Counted from the stretch's first letter, positions 1-11,604 are shown. The stretch is DNA of 64,000 bases from Arthrobacter silvisoli (GCF_003369445.1 NZ_QRCU01000037.1:124001-188000); one strand, 5' to 3'. Notes: generated from the letters alone by a model not told the origin. Translations and numbers: made by a program.

Positions 1-2409
<2,409 letters not shown>

Positions 2410-2415
2410 ACCGGC

Positions 2416-3171
2416 TTAGGCCGGGTGCCCGTAGCCTGGCTGCGGCGCCCGGCCGGCTTCCGCAATGAAGGAGCGGATGATCCGGTCGCCTTCGGGCGAA
2501 TCATGGGGCCGGTGTCCTCCTGCCGCGACGCGGTGGAGGGCACCGGTTTCGCGCAGGTAGCCTGCGATCTCCTCGTACAGGGGTTCCCAGCCGCCCGTGA
2601 GCACCAGGGTGGGGACGCCCGGAACGATGTGCAGCGGCGCATCCCACGGCGGAGCCTGCAGCCTGAGCCGCCGGGCGACGCGCTGCGGGTCCTCGTTCGA
2701 CGGCGGCCCGGTAACGGCGGAGGCCGTGCGGCGCCGGAACTCCTGCAGGTATTCTTCATCACCCTTCCGGTGCCGGGCACCGAACAAGGGTTCCATGAGG
2801 CTCCGGTACGCCATGGTGGCGGGAAGTTCCGCGGTCAGGGACAGGCAGGCCGGTTCCACCAGCACCAGGGTGCGCACCAGTTCCGGATGTTCAACGGCGA
2901 CAAGCATGGCCGGGATGGCGCCTTGGGAATGCGCCACCAGGTGTCCACCGGCATTCCCATCGCTATCCAAGGCATCGAGGATGATCGCGACGTCGGCAGC
3001 AACGGACGGCTCCACAGGCTCCGCCACGGGGTCGAAGCCGTGGCGCCGCAGGAAGAGGGCGTCATACTTCAAGGCCATGCCGTGCTGCTTCGGCCAGGCA
3101 GCGGCTCCATATGAACCGCCGCCGTGGACGAAGACAACACGCTGCTTTTCCATTGTTTCACCGTATTCCAT
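2416..3171 (-). CDS. Alpha/beta hydrolase
   Basis: A 251-residue soluble alpha/beta-hydrolase-fold protein. The oxyanion-side strand VVFVHGGGSYG is near residue 12. The nucleophile elbow is AHSQG (Ser in the usual place, first Gly replaced by Ala). A late GGHRPHD supplies the candidate catalytic His. The length suits a single-domain esterase or lactonase-like enzyme, but no substrate can be assigned. It converges on thiC with a 6-bp gap. A second in-frame ATG at 3153 (MEKQR) is an equally plausible start because neither has a strong ribosome-binding site. Confidence 0.8.
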   Translation of the reverse strand: MEYGETMEKQRVVFVHGGGSYGAAAWPKQHGMALKYDALFLRRHGFDPVAEPVEPSVAADVAIILDALDSDGNAGGHLVAHSQGAIPAMLVAVEHPELVRTLVLVEPACLSLTAELPATMAYRSLMEPLFGARHRKGDEEYLQEFRRRTASAVTGPPSNEDPQRVARRLRLQAPPWDAPLHIVPGVPTLVLTGGWEPLYEEIAGYLRETGALHRVAAGGHRPHDSPEGDRIIRSFIAEAGRAPQPGYGHPA

Positions 3172-3257
3172 GGCCCTGACATCCCAACTGACCGGCAGTA
3201 GATGTCGTTTTGAGCCCCCACCACGACGTTGACTGCGACCCAGTGGGGTAGGCGGTG

Positions 3258-4832
3258 TTACTTGCCGAGGAACTTGTCGAAGCCCTTGGGCAGGTTCAGC
3301 TGCGAAGGATCGAAGTCGGCCGCGCCCTGGCCGAAGGCCGCACCGGTGGCCGCGGACGACGGGGCGCTGCGCTTGGCTTCGGCCTCACGCAGCTGCTGGG
3401 CGGCCTTGGCCGGGTTGCCGGAGCGGGCCTTCTTCTTGGGCGCGTTCTTGCCGCCCTTGCGGGCACCGCCGCCACCCATGCCGGGCATCCCGGGCATTCC
3501 CGGCATGCCGCCGCCCTGGGCCAGCTTCTTCATCATCTTCTGGGCCTGGGCAAAGCGTTCCAGCAGGCCGTTGACCTCGGAGACGTGCACACCGGAACCG
3601 CGGGCGATGCGGGCGCGGCGGGAACCGTTGATGATCTTCGGAGCCACACGCTCGTGCGGGGTCATGGAGCGGACGATGGCTTCAACGCGGTCGATCTCGC
3701 GTTCGTCGAACTGCTCAAGCTGCTGGCGGATGTTCTGTGCACCCGGCATCATCATGAGCATCTTCTTCATGGAGCCCATCTTGCGGATCTGCTGCATCTG
3801 GGCCAGGAAGTCGTCCAGGGTGAAGTCTTCCTGGTCGGCGAACTTCTTCGCCATCCGGGCGGCTTCGTCCTTGTCCCAGTTCTTCTCCGCCTGCTCAATG
3901 AGCGACAGGACGTCGCCCATGTCGAGGATGCGCGAGGCCATTCGGTCCGGGTGGAAAAGCTCGAAGTCGTCCAAGCTCTCGCCGGTCGACGCGAACATGA
4001 CGGGTTTGCCGGTCACGGACGAGACGGACAACGCGGCACCGCCGCGGGCGTCGCCGTCGAGCTTGGACAGCACAATGCCCGTGAAGTTGACGCCTTCGTC
4101 GAAGGCCTGCGCGGTGTTGACCGCGTCCTGGCCGATCATCGAGTCGATGACGAAAAGTACTTCGTTGGGGAAGATCGCCTGGCGGATGCGGCGGGCCTGG
4201 TCCATCATTTCGGCGTCGACGCCGAGACGGCCGGCGGTGTCCACGATCACGACGTCGTGCAGCTTCTGGCGGGCCTCCTCGACGCCGGCCTTCGCGACGG
4301 CGACCGGGTCACCGGTGGGGGTCTCGAGGTCGGAGGTGGTGCCGGGGTGCGGGGCGAACACAGGCACGCCGGCGCGGCCGCCGACCACCTGCAGCTGGGT
4401 TACTGCGTTCGGACGCTGCAGGTCGGCCGCCACGAGGACGGGGCTATGGCCCTGGGCCTTCATCCACTTGGCAAGCTTGCCGGCGAGGGTGGTCTTACCG
4501 GCACCCTGGAGGCCGGCGAGCATGATGATGGTCGGTCCGGACTTGGCCAGCCGGATGCGGCGGGTCTCCCCGCCGAGGATCTCCACGAGTTCCTCGTTGA
4601 CGATCTTGACGATCTGCTGGCTCGGATTCAGCGCGGCCGAGACCTCGGCGCCGAGGGCACGTTCGCGGATGCGTCCGGCGAATTCACGGACCACGGGGAC
4701 GGCAACGTCCGCGTCCAGCAGGGCGCGGCGGATCTCCCGGACGGTGGCATCGACGTCGGCCTCGGAGAGGCGGCCCTTGCCGCGGAGATTCTTGAAGGTT
4801 GCTGTCAACCGGTCAGAGAGTGAATTGAACAC
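3258..4832 (-). CDS. ffh: Signal recognition particle protein Ffh (SRP54)
   Basis: The SRP GTPase binds signal peptides on ribosomes and docks with FtsY at the membrane. The 524-residue product has the N-terminal helical bundle, the G domain with P-loop GLQGAGKTT (about residues 107-115), DTAGR and TKLDG motifs, and the methionine-rich M domain (GSMKKMLMMMPGAQ). It ends in a Gly/Met-rich and Lys-rich tail (GMPGMPGMPGMGGGG) common in actinobacterial Ffh. Its receptor gene ftsY is 7 kb away. It is divergent from zwf with about 174 bp between starts. Confidence 0.97.
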   Translation of the reverse strand: MFNSLSDRLTATFKNLRGKGRLSEADVDATVREIRRALLDADVAVPVVREFAGRIRERALGAEVSAALNPSQQIVKIVNEELVEILGGETRRIRLAKSGPTIIMLAGLQGAGKTTLAGKLAKWMKAQGHSPVLVAADLQRPNAVTQLQVVGGRAGVPVFAPHPGTTSDLETPTGDPVAVAKAGVEEARQKLHDVVIVDTAGRLGVDAEMMDQARRIRQAIFPNEVLFVIDSMIGQDAVNTAQAFDEGVNFTGIVLSKLDGDARGGAALSVSSVTGKPVMFASTGESLDDFELFHPDRMASRILDMGDVLSLIEQAEKNWDKDEAARMAKKFADQEDFTLDDFLAQMQQIRKMGSMKKMLMMMPGAQNIRQQLEQFDEREIDRVEAIVRSMTPHERVAPKIINGSRRARIARGSGVHVSEVNGLLERFAQAQKMMKKLAQGGGMPGMPGMPGMGGGGARKGGKNAPKKKARSGNPAKAAQQLREAEAKRSAPSSAATGAAFGQGAADFDPSQLNLPKGFDKFLGK

Positions 4833-5006
4833 GCGCCGTGCACTTCTTTCAATGGTCTACGGATGGCGGCCTAAGGGGCACGCCTGCATCATTGCCGATC
4901 TTTGTCCCGGACAACCCTGATTCGACGACAACACTGATTCGACGTGGCTGCGGGACCCGACTATCTAGGGTACCAAGTTGCACCTCCAAGATGGCATGCT
5001 GGCACA

Positions 5007-6407
5007 GTGACCAGCGAAAACACTGTGAAAACACTGCTCATCCTCGGTGCTTCCGGGGACCTCACCGGCCGGCTGCTGCTGCCGGGGCTGGCCCGGCTGG
5101 TGGCCTCGGGACGGGCTTCGGGGTTGAAGCTGGTGGGCGCAGGCTCGGATCAGTGGACCCCGGCGCAGTGGGCCAAACGGGTCCACGATTCCTTCGCCGA
5201 AGCTGCCGAATCCGCCGGCGCAGAGGGCAAGGCGGCCCTCGCCGCCATGGAAAAGGGCACCGCCTACCATGGCATCGACGTCACCGCGGAGGGCAGCCTG
5301 GCCGGACTGATCGGCGGGTTGGAAGCGCCCGTTGCCGTGTATTTCGCCCTTCCGCCGCAGGTCAGCCAGAAGGCCTGCGAAATCCTGGACCGGGAGCACC
5401 TTCCGGCGGGCACCCGGCTGGTCCTGGAAAAACCCTTCGGTTCCGGCGTCGGCTCCGCGGAGGCCCTGAACCGGACGCTGGCACGGCTGGTCCCGGAGGA
5501 CCACGTCCACCGCGTGGACCACTTCCTGGGAAAGGCCACGGTGCTGAACATCCTGGGCCTGCGCTTCGCCAACCGCTTCCTCGAACCGGTGTGGAACCGC
5601 GAGCACATCGAGAAAGTGGAGATCATCTTCGACGAGGACCTGGCCCTGGAGGGGCGTGCGCGGTATTACGACGGAGCCGGCGCCCTGAGGGACATGATCC
5701 AAAGCCACCTGCTGCACATCATGGCCTTGCTGGCCATCGACGCCCCGGCCACCATCGGCGAGCGCGACCTCCGCGATGCCATCTCGACCGTCCTGCGCGC
5801 CAGCAGCATCACCACCCCGTACAGGAATTCAACCCGCCGTGCCCGCTACAGCGCCGGAACCATTGGCGGCCGCGACATTCCCGACTACGCGGCCGAGGAA
5901 GGCGTGGACGCCTCCCGCAACACCGAAACCCTCGCGGAGGTGCAGGTGGGCATCGACAACTGGCGTTGGAAGGGCGTTCCCTTCACCCTGCGCTCGGGCA
6001 AGGCCCTGGGCATCAAGCGCAAGGAAGCCGTGGTCACCTTCCGCCCCGTGCCCCACCTGCCTGACGGTTTCCAAGGCGTGGACGCGCCCAACCAGTTGCG
6101 GATCGGCTTCGGCCCGGACACGCTGAAGCTCGACGTCGACGTCAACGGCCCCGGCGACATCTTCAGCCTTGACCGCACCACGCTCCTGGCAGAGCTCAAT
6201 GCCTCCGAACTGCTCCCCTACGGTGAAGTGCTTGAGGGCGTGATCAACGGCGACCCCCTGCTGTCCGTGCGCGGCGACACCGCGGAACAGTGCTGGCGGA
6301 TCGTGGAACCGGTCCTTGCCGCCTGGGCCAGGGATTCGGTCCCGCTGGAGAAGTACGACGCCGGAAGTGCCGGTCCCGCGGAATGGCCCACCGCCGTCGA
6401 GCGCTGA
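5007..6407 (+). CDS. zwf: Glucose-6-phosphate dehydrogenase
   Basis: This enzyme oxidises glucose-6-phosphate to 6-phosphogluconolactone with NADP+, the entry to the pentose phosphate pathway. The product is 466 residues from the GTG at 5007, slightly shorter than typical Zwf (~490-510). It has the nucleotide-binding GASGDLTGR at the N-terminus, EKPFG, and the substrate-site signature HRVDHFLGK. The frame is open upstream to 4944, but the GTG directly precedes the Rossmann strand. It stands alone, so it may be a second paralogue rather than the zwf linked to tal/tkt in related genomes. Its last codons and stop are duplicated in tandem (see the repeat at 6393-6438). Confidence 0.88.
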   Translation: MTSENTVKTLLILGASGDLTGRLLLPGLARLVASGRASGLKLVGAGSDQWTPAQWAKRVHDSFAEAAESAGAEGKAALAAMEKGTAYHGIDVTAEGSLAGLIGGLEAPVAVYFALPPQVSQKACEILDREHLPAGTRLVLEKPFGSGVGSAEALNRTLARLVPEDHVHRVDHFLGKATVLNILGLRFANRFLEPVWNREHIEKVEIIFDEDLALEGRARYYDGAGALRDMIQSHLLHIMALLAIDAPATIGERDLRDAISTVLRASSITTPYRNSTRRARYSAGTIGGRDIPDYAAEEGVDASRNTETLAEVQVGIDNWRWKGVPFTLRSGKALGIKRKEAVVTFRPVPHLPDGFQGVDAPNQLRIGFGPDTLKLDVDVNGPGDIFSLDRTTLLAELNASELLPYGEVLEGVINGDPLLSVRGDTAEQCWRIVEPVLAAWARDSVPLEKYDAGSAGPAEWPTAVER

Positions 6408-6438
6408 CTCCGCCGCGCCGTCGAGCGCTGACTCCGCC
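6393..6438. repeat. 24-bp-period tandem duplication across the zwf stop codon
   Basis: The 22-base string GCCGTCGAGCGCTGACTCCGCC, starting GCCGTCGAGCGC and ending CTCCGCC, occurs at 6393-6414 and again at 6417-6438. The unit contains the last codons and the TGA of zwf. Only the first copy is translated, so the duplication leaves the protein unchanged. Confidence 0.9.
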
Positions 6439-6481
6439 GGACAAAAGACGTGCCGGACAGCAGGACAAGCCGGACACAGAA

Positions 6482-6518
6482 GAACGGGCCGGGTACCTTG
6501 CTGGTACCCGGCCCGTTC
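6482..6518. terminator. Strong hairpin between convergent zwf and glnK
   Basis: A perfect 16-bp stem (GAACGGGCCGGGTACC at 6482-6497 and its complement at 6503-6518) closes a 5-base loop TTGCT. No long T-run follows on either strand, as is common in high-GC actinobacteria. Its position between two convergent genes makes it a bidirectional terminator candidate. Confidence 0.8.
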
Positions 6519-6569
6519 CTTGCCTCCGGCGGACAGCCTGCCGATCAAGCGGCGGCTGCGCTGGTCCTT

Positions 6570-6908
6570 CTAGATAGCGGCTGCGCCGCGTTCTCCGGTG
6601 CGGACCCGCACTGCCTCGTGGACGTCCACCGTCCAGACCTTGCCGTCGCCGGCGCGTCCGGTGTTGGACGAGGCGATCAGGACATCCAGGATGTCGTCGG
6701 CCTGTTCGTCGGTGGCCAGTACCTCGATGCGGATCTTCGGAAGGAGGTCGACGTTGTACTCGGCTCCCCGGTACACCTCGGTGTAGCCGCGCTGGCGGCC
6801 GTATCCGCTGGCCGCGCTGACCGTCAGTCCTTGGACGCCGTAGGCCTCGAGGCCTTCGCGGACAGCCTCAAGCTTCTCCGGACGGACAATCGCGGTGATG
6901 AGCTTCAT
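6570..6908 (-). CDS. glnK: Nitrogen regulatory protein P-II
   Basis: A 112-residue trimeric signal protein that reports 2-oxoglutarate/ATP/ADP status and controls AmtB. It begins MKLITAIVRPEKL and has the T-loop with Tyr51 (GAEYNVDLLPK), which in actinobacteria is adenylylated by GlnD. The C-terminal B and C loops (GRAGDGKVW) are present. Its ATG overlaps the amtB stop in an ATGA (6905-6908), so the two are translationally coupled. The linkage to amtB points to GlnK rather than a GlnB role. Confidence 0.95.
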   Translation of the reverse strand: MKLITAIVRPEKLEAVREGLEAYGVQGLTVSAASGYGRQRGYTEVYRGAEYNVDLLPKIRIEVLATDEQADDILDVLIASSNTGRAGDGKVWTVDVHEAVRVRTGERGAAAI

Positions 6909-8251
6909 GCCTGGACACTCTCCTTGCTTGCAGTGGTGGCTTCGGTGGTTTCTTCGGCCTCGGCCGGAGCCGACTTCTTGCCGGTGATCAGGTCATGGAG
7001 TGGCTGGAAGCTGCCGCCGTGTCCGCCGACGCCGAATTCGTAGGCGGTTTCGGCGTGCAGGCTCAGGTCCGCGCCGGCGATTTCCTGGCGCTCGGAGATC
7101 CGGAAGCCCATGATCTTGTGGATCGGGTACGCGATGACGAACGTCATGACCGCGGTGAAGGCGATCGAGGCGAGTGCCGCCAGGACCTGGGCCACGAGCT
7201 GGGTGGTGCCGCCGCCGTAGAAGAGGCCGGCAGCGCCCTGGGTGGGGGTGGCAAGGAACCCGATGGCCACGGTGCCAATGACACCGGAGACAAGGTGGAC
7301 ACCCACGACGTCGAGCGAGTCGTCGTAGCCGAGCTTGAACTTCAGGCCGACAGCGAGAGCCGAGGCGACGCCGGCCACCGCGCCGAGGGCGATGGCGCCC
7401 AGCGGGGAAACGTTCGCGCAGGCCGGGGTGATGGCCACGAGGCCGGCAACCACACCGGAAGCCGCGCCAAGCGAGGTCGGGTGGCCGTCGCGGATGCGTT
7501 CCACCACGAGCCAGCCGAGCATGGCAGCAGCCGGGGCAACGAGGGTGTTGATCCAGATCAGGCCGCCCTGCTCCACCGTGGCGGCGGCACCGGCGTTGAA
7601 GCCGAACCAGCCGAACCACAGGATGGCTGCGCCAAGCATGATCAGGGGCACATTGTGGGGACGGTGGTTCGGGTCCTTGCCGAAGCCCTTGCGGTTGCCG
7701 ATGATCAGCACGAGGATCAGGCCGGCCACACCGGCGTTGATGTGCACCACGGTGCCGCCGGCGAAGTCGATGACCGGGGCGAAGGTCTTGCCGAACCAGC
7801 CGTCAGCCGAGAAAAGGCCGCCGCCCCAGACCATGTAAGCCATGGGCGCATAGACCAGGGTGGCCCAGAGCGGGGTGAAGAGGGTCCAGGCCGAGAACTT
7901 GGCACGGTCGGCGATGGCGCCGGAGATCAGCGCCACGGTGATGATGGCGAAGGTGGCGGCGTAGCCGACCTTCAACAGATCGGCCGGTTCGGTGAAGTTG
8001 TGAAGGCCGAAGTGACTGAAGGGGTTCGCGAAGATCTGGAAGAAGTTGTCCTCGTTGCTGGTGGACATGGAGGCGCCCCACAGTACCCAGACAATGGCCA
8101 CGGTGCCGATGGCGATGAAGCTCATCATCATCATGTTCAGGGCGGCTTTGGCACGGGTCATGCCGCCGTAGAAGAATGCCAGGCCCGGGGTCATGAACAG
8201 CACGAGTGCTGCTGCGACCAGGAGCCAAACGAGACCGGCGGTAAATTCCAT
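6905..8251 (-). CDS. amtB: Ammonium transporter AmtB
   Basis: An integral membrane ammonium channel of 448 residues with about eleven hydrophobic segments. Family signatures are visible near the N-terminus (ALVLFMTPGLAFFYGGM) and centre (DFAGGTVVHINAGVAGL), including pore-region residues. The cytoplasmic tail ends in a Glu/Ala-rich stretch. The ATG at 8251 is chosen because AGAGGA lies 8-9 nt upstream. The open frame extends 10 codons further, but without a ribosome-binding site. It is first gene of an amtB-glnK operon, probably induced under nitrogen limitation (see candidate boxes at 8411-8426). Confidence 0.96.
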   Translation of the reverse strand: MEFTAGLVWLLVAAALVLFMTPGLAFFYGGMTRAKAALNMMMMSFIAIGTVAIVWVLWGASMSTSNEDNFFQIFANPFSHFGLHNFTEPADLLKVGYAATFAIITVALISGAIADRAKFSAWTLFTPLWATLVYAPMAYMVWGGGLFSADGWFGKTFAPVIDFAGGTVVHINAGVAGLILVLIIGNRKGFGKDPNHRPHNVPLIMLGAAILWFGWFGFNAGAAATVEQGGLIWINTLVAPAAAMLGWLVVERIRDGHPTSLGAASGVVAGLVAITPACANVSPLGAIALGAVAGVASALAVGLKFKLGYDDSLDVVGVHLVSGVIGTVAIGFLATPTQGAAGLFYGGGTTQLVAQVLAALASIAFTAVMTFVIAYPIHKIMGFRISERQEIAGADLSLHAETAYEFGVGGHGGSFQPLHDLITGKKSAPAEAEETTEATTASKESVQA

Positions 8252-8410
8252 GGTCTGCGTCCTCTCTGCTTTATGCGGCAAGTGCCGCCTGTACCAACGC
8301 CGTTTGCGTTCTACACAAAAGTTTCAGCTCGCAGTGTTTCGCCCGCGCGGGATTTAGATTGCGCGCCTGTTACAAGAACTTCCCAAACGTAAATGGTGCA
8401 TATCCTCCGC

Positions 8411-8426
8411 GTTACAACGATGTTTC
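8411..8426. promoter_or_regulatory. Candidate GlnR-type nitrogen-control box
   Basis: GTTAC-n6-GTTTC is seen on the plus strand (the complement reads GAAAC-n6-GTAAC) about 160 bp upstream of the amtB start. This matches one a-site/b-site pair of the actinobacterial GlnR consensus. A GTCAC follows at 8431-8435, and extra GTTTC copies lie at 8321-8325 and 8336-8340. The spacing of the outer boxes is irregular, so this is only a candidate. Confidence 0.35.
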
Positions 8427-8523
8427 GTGGGTCACACCAGGCCGTCGGAGTCATCGGCGCACGGCCTTTGTTACCTTGGAAGCACCGCCCCGAAACCCCG
8501 CCAACCTTGAGGTCAGCCGCCGC

Positions 8524-9756
8524 ATGCGAGAAACAACCCGGGAAACCGCTTCCGGTTCCCACACCCCGCTCCGGCGCCCGGCGCTGCCCCGCGACATCAA
8601 GGTGATGCTGCTGGCGGCGTTCCTGATTGCCCTCGGCTTCGGTCTCGTGGCTCCCGTACTGCCGCAGTTCGCCACCACGTTCGATGTCGGCGCCACCGCC
8701 GCCGCGGTGATCGTGAGCATCTTCGCCTTCATGCGCCTGGCCTTCGCCCCGGCCGGCGGCGCCCTGATCGGCAAGCTGGGCGAGCGCACGGTGTACGTGT
8801 CCGGCCTCCTGATCGTGGCGGTCTCGACGGCGGCCTGCGCCTTTGCCCAGGACTACTGGCAGCTGCTCATCTTCCGGGGGCTCGGCGGCGCGGGGTCGGT
8901 GATGTTCACCGTGGCTGCCATGGGCCTGCTGATCCGGCTCGCACCGCCCGAAAGCCGGGGCCGGGTGTCCGGCGCCTATTCCTCGGCGTTCCTGCTGGGC
9001 AGCGTTCTCGGCCCCGTGGTCGGTGGCCTGCTGGCCGGCTTCGGCCTGAGGGTGCCGTTCCTGGCCTACGCCGCGGCTCTGGTGCTGGCCGCCCTGCTGG
9101 TCCGGTTCCAGCTCGGGGCCCGGCCATCCGCCGGCCCTGGGGCCGGGACCGCCGCCCCGGCCATGCCGATGCGCGAGGCCATGGCCAATCCGGCCTACAG
9201 GGCGTCGCTCTTTTCCGGCTTCAGCAACGGCTGGGCGGTCTTCGGCGTGCGCATGGCCACGGTGCCCCTGTTCGCCGTCGCCGTCCTCCAGGCAGGAACG
9301 GCCTCCGCAGGCTGGGCCCTCGCGGTGTTCGCGGGCGGCAACGCCGTGGCCCTGAGCTTCTCCGGCCGCCTCGCGGACCGGATCGGCCGCAAGCCGCTGA
9401 TCACTGCCGGTCTTGCCGTCACAGGGCTCGCGACGGCGTCCATCGGCCTGACGGACAGCTTGGCCACGTTCCTCCTTGTCTCAGCCGTGGCGGGTTTCGG
9501 CTCCGGTGTGCTCAACCCGGCCCAGCAGGCCGCCGTCGGCGACATCCTCGGACAGGGCCGTTCCGGGGGGAAGGTGCTGGCCACCTTCCAGATGGCTGCC
9601 GACGCCGGAGCGATCGTCGGCCCGGTCCTGGCCGGCGTGCTCGCCGACGCCTTCGGTTACGGCTGGGCCTTTGCCGCGACCGGAAGCCTGCTGCTGCTTT
9701 CCGCTGCCTGGTGGCTGACCGCGCCCGAAACGCTGCCTGGACGCCAGGCGGCATAG
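8524..9756 (+). CDS. MFS transporter (DHA1-like drug/metabolite efflux)
   Basis: A 410-residue protein with about twelve hydrophobic segments in two halves. The loop between TM2 and TM3 reads GKLGERTVYVSG and its counterpart in the second half reads GRLADRIGRKPLITAG, the classic MFS motif A. The N-terminal TM1 (LIALGFGLVAPVLPQFA) is typical of the DHA1/MdtG-like group, suggesting proton-coupled efflux, but no substrate can be named. The ATG at 8524 follows a GAGG 12 nt upstream. The frame is open back to 8359, but that DNA is more AT-rich and contains the candidate amtB control boxes. Confidence 0.85.
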   Translation: MRETTRETASGSHTPLRRPALPRDIKVMLLAAFLIALGFGLVAPVLPQFATTFDVGATAAAVIVSIFAFMRLAFAPAGGALIGKLGERTVYVSGLLIVAVSTAACAFAQDYWQLLIFRGLGGAGSVMFTVAAMGLLIRLAPPESRGRVSGAYSSAFLLGSVLGPVVGGLLAGFGLRVPFLAYAAALVLAALLVRFQLGARPSAGPGAGTAAPAMPMREAMANPAYRASLFSGFSNGWAVFGVRMATVPLFAVAVLQAGTASAGWALAVFAGGNAVALSFSGRLADRIGRKPLITAGLAVTGLATASIGLTDSLATFLLVSAVAGFGSGVLNPAQQAAVGDILGQGRSGGKVLATFQMAADAGAIVGPVLAGVLADAFGYGWAFAATGSLLLLSAAWWLTAPETLPGRQAA

Positions 9757-9846
9757 CCGCATGTTTCCTAGGCGGGGAAAGAGCCCGCTTTACATCGTCT
9801 AGGCTGGCTGAAGGACCAATCCCACCCTTCCCGGAGGTACTTCACC

Positions 9847-11514
9847 GTGGCCACCCCTGACCACCTGCCCAGCGGCGGTCAACCCGCCGACCGACGACCA
9901 CGACGCGCCAAGGCACGCAAGGGCAAAGTAGTCGCCCTGGTCGCCACGGGCGCCCTGGTGGCCGGGGCGGCGATCGCCGTGCCGTTCGTCCTGAATGCCC
10001 AGCAGCCTGGCGCCCCAAGCGGAGCCGTAGTGCCGAGCCCGGCACCGAAGTTCACGAAGCAGCCGGGCCTGAGCTACTACAAGCAACCCGGGCCGCAGGC
10101 CTCGGCGACCCGCCCGGTGGCCCCCTTGACCGTCAACATCTCGGACGCGGAGCTTGGCACCTCGATCGACGAAGGCGCAGTGGGGCTCTCCCTTGAAGCC
10201 ACGGACCTCGCCGATCCCGGCCTCAGCTCAGCCAACGCCGATCTCGTGGCGACCCTCAAGGGGCTGGGCAAGCCGCTGCTGCGCTTCGGCGGGAACGCCG
10301 TGGACCGGCGCTTCTTCTGGACCTCCTCCGGCGAAGCCATGCCCGCCGACAGGCAGGGCGACAAGGCACACCCCGCGCGGACGGTGACGCCCCAGGACCT
10401 TGAACGCGTCAAGACCCTCGTGGACGCCATCGACGGCACGGTAAACCTCACCGTGGACCTCGGCCACTACGATCCCGCCCGCGCGGCCGACATGAGCCGG
10501 CACGCGGCCCGGATCTTCGGCAAGCGGCTGGTGGGCCTGACGATCGGCAACGAACCGAACGGCTACCCCAACAACGGCCTGCGCCCCGGAACCTGGGGCA
10601 TCCCCGATTACCTCAACGAGCTCAAGGCCTACGCCGAGGCGATCAACCCGGCGGCACCCGGTGTGCCCATCATCGGCCCCGGCACCTATTCCGAAGCCTG
10701 GTGGAAAGCTTTCGCCGCCAATCCCCTGCCGCAGCAGCGCATCGTGTCCTTCCACTACTACCCGCTCTCCAGCTGCTCCGGCAGCGAGCCCGGGGACGAG
10801 CCGACCATGGCGAACCTGATGAGCGACTACATGCATCCCCGGGTGCGGGACTACGACCGCAGGGCGATGCAGCCCGCGACGGCCGCCGGCCTGCCGACCT
10901 GGCTCACGGAGACCGGCCCGTCCGCCTGCCCGGGGACCAACCCGACCACCAAGAACCACGCTTCGGCCCTCTGGTACAGCGAATTCGCGATGAACGGACT
11001 CCAGCAGGGCATCAAGCGCCTCGGTTTCCACAGTTCGCTGATCACCTGCGTCGGCGGCCCGCCGCTCTCGCCCATCTGCTCAGGCGGCACGTACCTGCAG
11101 CCTGATGGCGCGATCGAGGAGAACCCGAGCTACTTCGGCCTGGCCATGGTCTCGGACGTGGGAACCGGCAGATTCCTGAAGCTGGAGCAGTCCGGCGGCG
11201 GGCTGAGCTACGCCTATGCAGTCAAGGGCGGGGACGGCAGCACCAGCGTGTACATCGCCAACAAGAACGACCCGCAGAAGGACGGCCAGGTCACGGTCAC
11301 GCTCAGCCTGCCCGGAAAGCCCAAGGCCGGAACCATGACGCAGATGGCCGGCCCCGGTTACACCGCGGCGGGTGCCACGGTGATCGACGGCAGGAAGGCG
11401 CTCCCGGTGGCCGGCAGCAAGCGGCCCATGGTCATGGATTTCGTCCAGGGTTCCAGCGTGCAGAAGTTCCCGCTGACCTCCGGAACCATTACAGTGCTGC
11501 ACTTCACGTACTGA
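9847..11514 (+). CDS. Membrane-anchored GH79-like glycoside hydrolase
   Basis: A 555-residue protein from a GTG with GGAGG 10 nt upstream. A basic N-terminus precedes a hydrophobic segment (residues ~27-50, VVALVATGALVAGAAIAVPF) acting as signal anchor, then a Pro/Ser-rich linker, so the enzyme domain faces outside. The (beta/alpha)8 domain has IGNEPN with candidate acid/base Glu236, and WLTETG with candidate nucleophile Glu355, the layout of clan GH-A family 79 (glucuronidase/heparanase-like). A C-terminal beta-sandwich follows (residues ~440-555). The substrate is unknown; a uronic-acid-containing glycan is the family-based guess. The call is by motif, not by alignment. Confidence 0.75.
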   Translation: MATPDHLPSGGQPADRRPRRAKARKGKVVALVATGALVAGAAIAVPFVLNAQQPGAPSGAVVPSPAPKFTKQPGLSYYKQPGPQASATRPVAPLTVNISDAELGTSIDEGAVGLSLEATDLADPGLSSANADLVATLKGLGKPLLRFGGNAVDRRFFWTSSGEAMPADRQGDKAHPARTVTPQDLERVKTLVDAIDGTVNLTVDLGHYDPARAADMSRHAARIFGKRLVGLTIGNEPNGYPNNGLRPGTWGIPDYLNELKAYAEAINPAAPGVPIIGPGTYSEAWWKAFAANPLPQQRIVSFHYYPLSSCSGSEPGDEPTMANLMSDYMHPRVRDYDRRAMQPATAAGLPTWLTETGPSACPGTNPTTKNHASALWYSEFAMNGLQQGIKRLGFHSSLITCVGGPPLSPICSGGTYLQPDGAIEENPSYFGLAMVSDVGTGRFLKLEQSGGGLSYAYAVKGGDGSTSVYIANKNDPQKDGQVTVTLSLPGKPKAGTMTQMAGPGYTAAGATVIDGRKALPVAGSKRPMVMDFVQGSSVQKFPLTSGTITVLHFTY

Positions 11515-11546
11515 ATCCGGCGCATAAAGCCCGGAGCACACAAAAA

Positions 11547-11587
11547 CCCGGCCGCCCGCAGGATCATTCTGCGGGCGGCCGGGCTTT
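11547..11587. terminator. Intrinsic terminator between the GH79-like gene and ftsY
   Basis: A perfect 15-bp GC-rich stem (11547-11561 with 11569-11583) has a 7-base loop GATCATT, preceded by CAAAAA and followed by CTTTTCT. It can therefore terminate in both directions between these convergent genes. Confidence 0.88.
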
Positions 11588-11604
11588 TCTTCTTCAGTGT
11601 TCCC

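Noticed and set aside
3229..4920. Two long plus-strand frames over ffh
   Set aside because: They are antisense to the unmistakable Ffh protein and have no motifs of their own.
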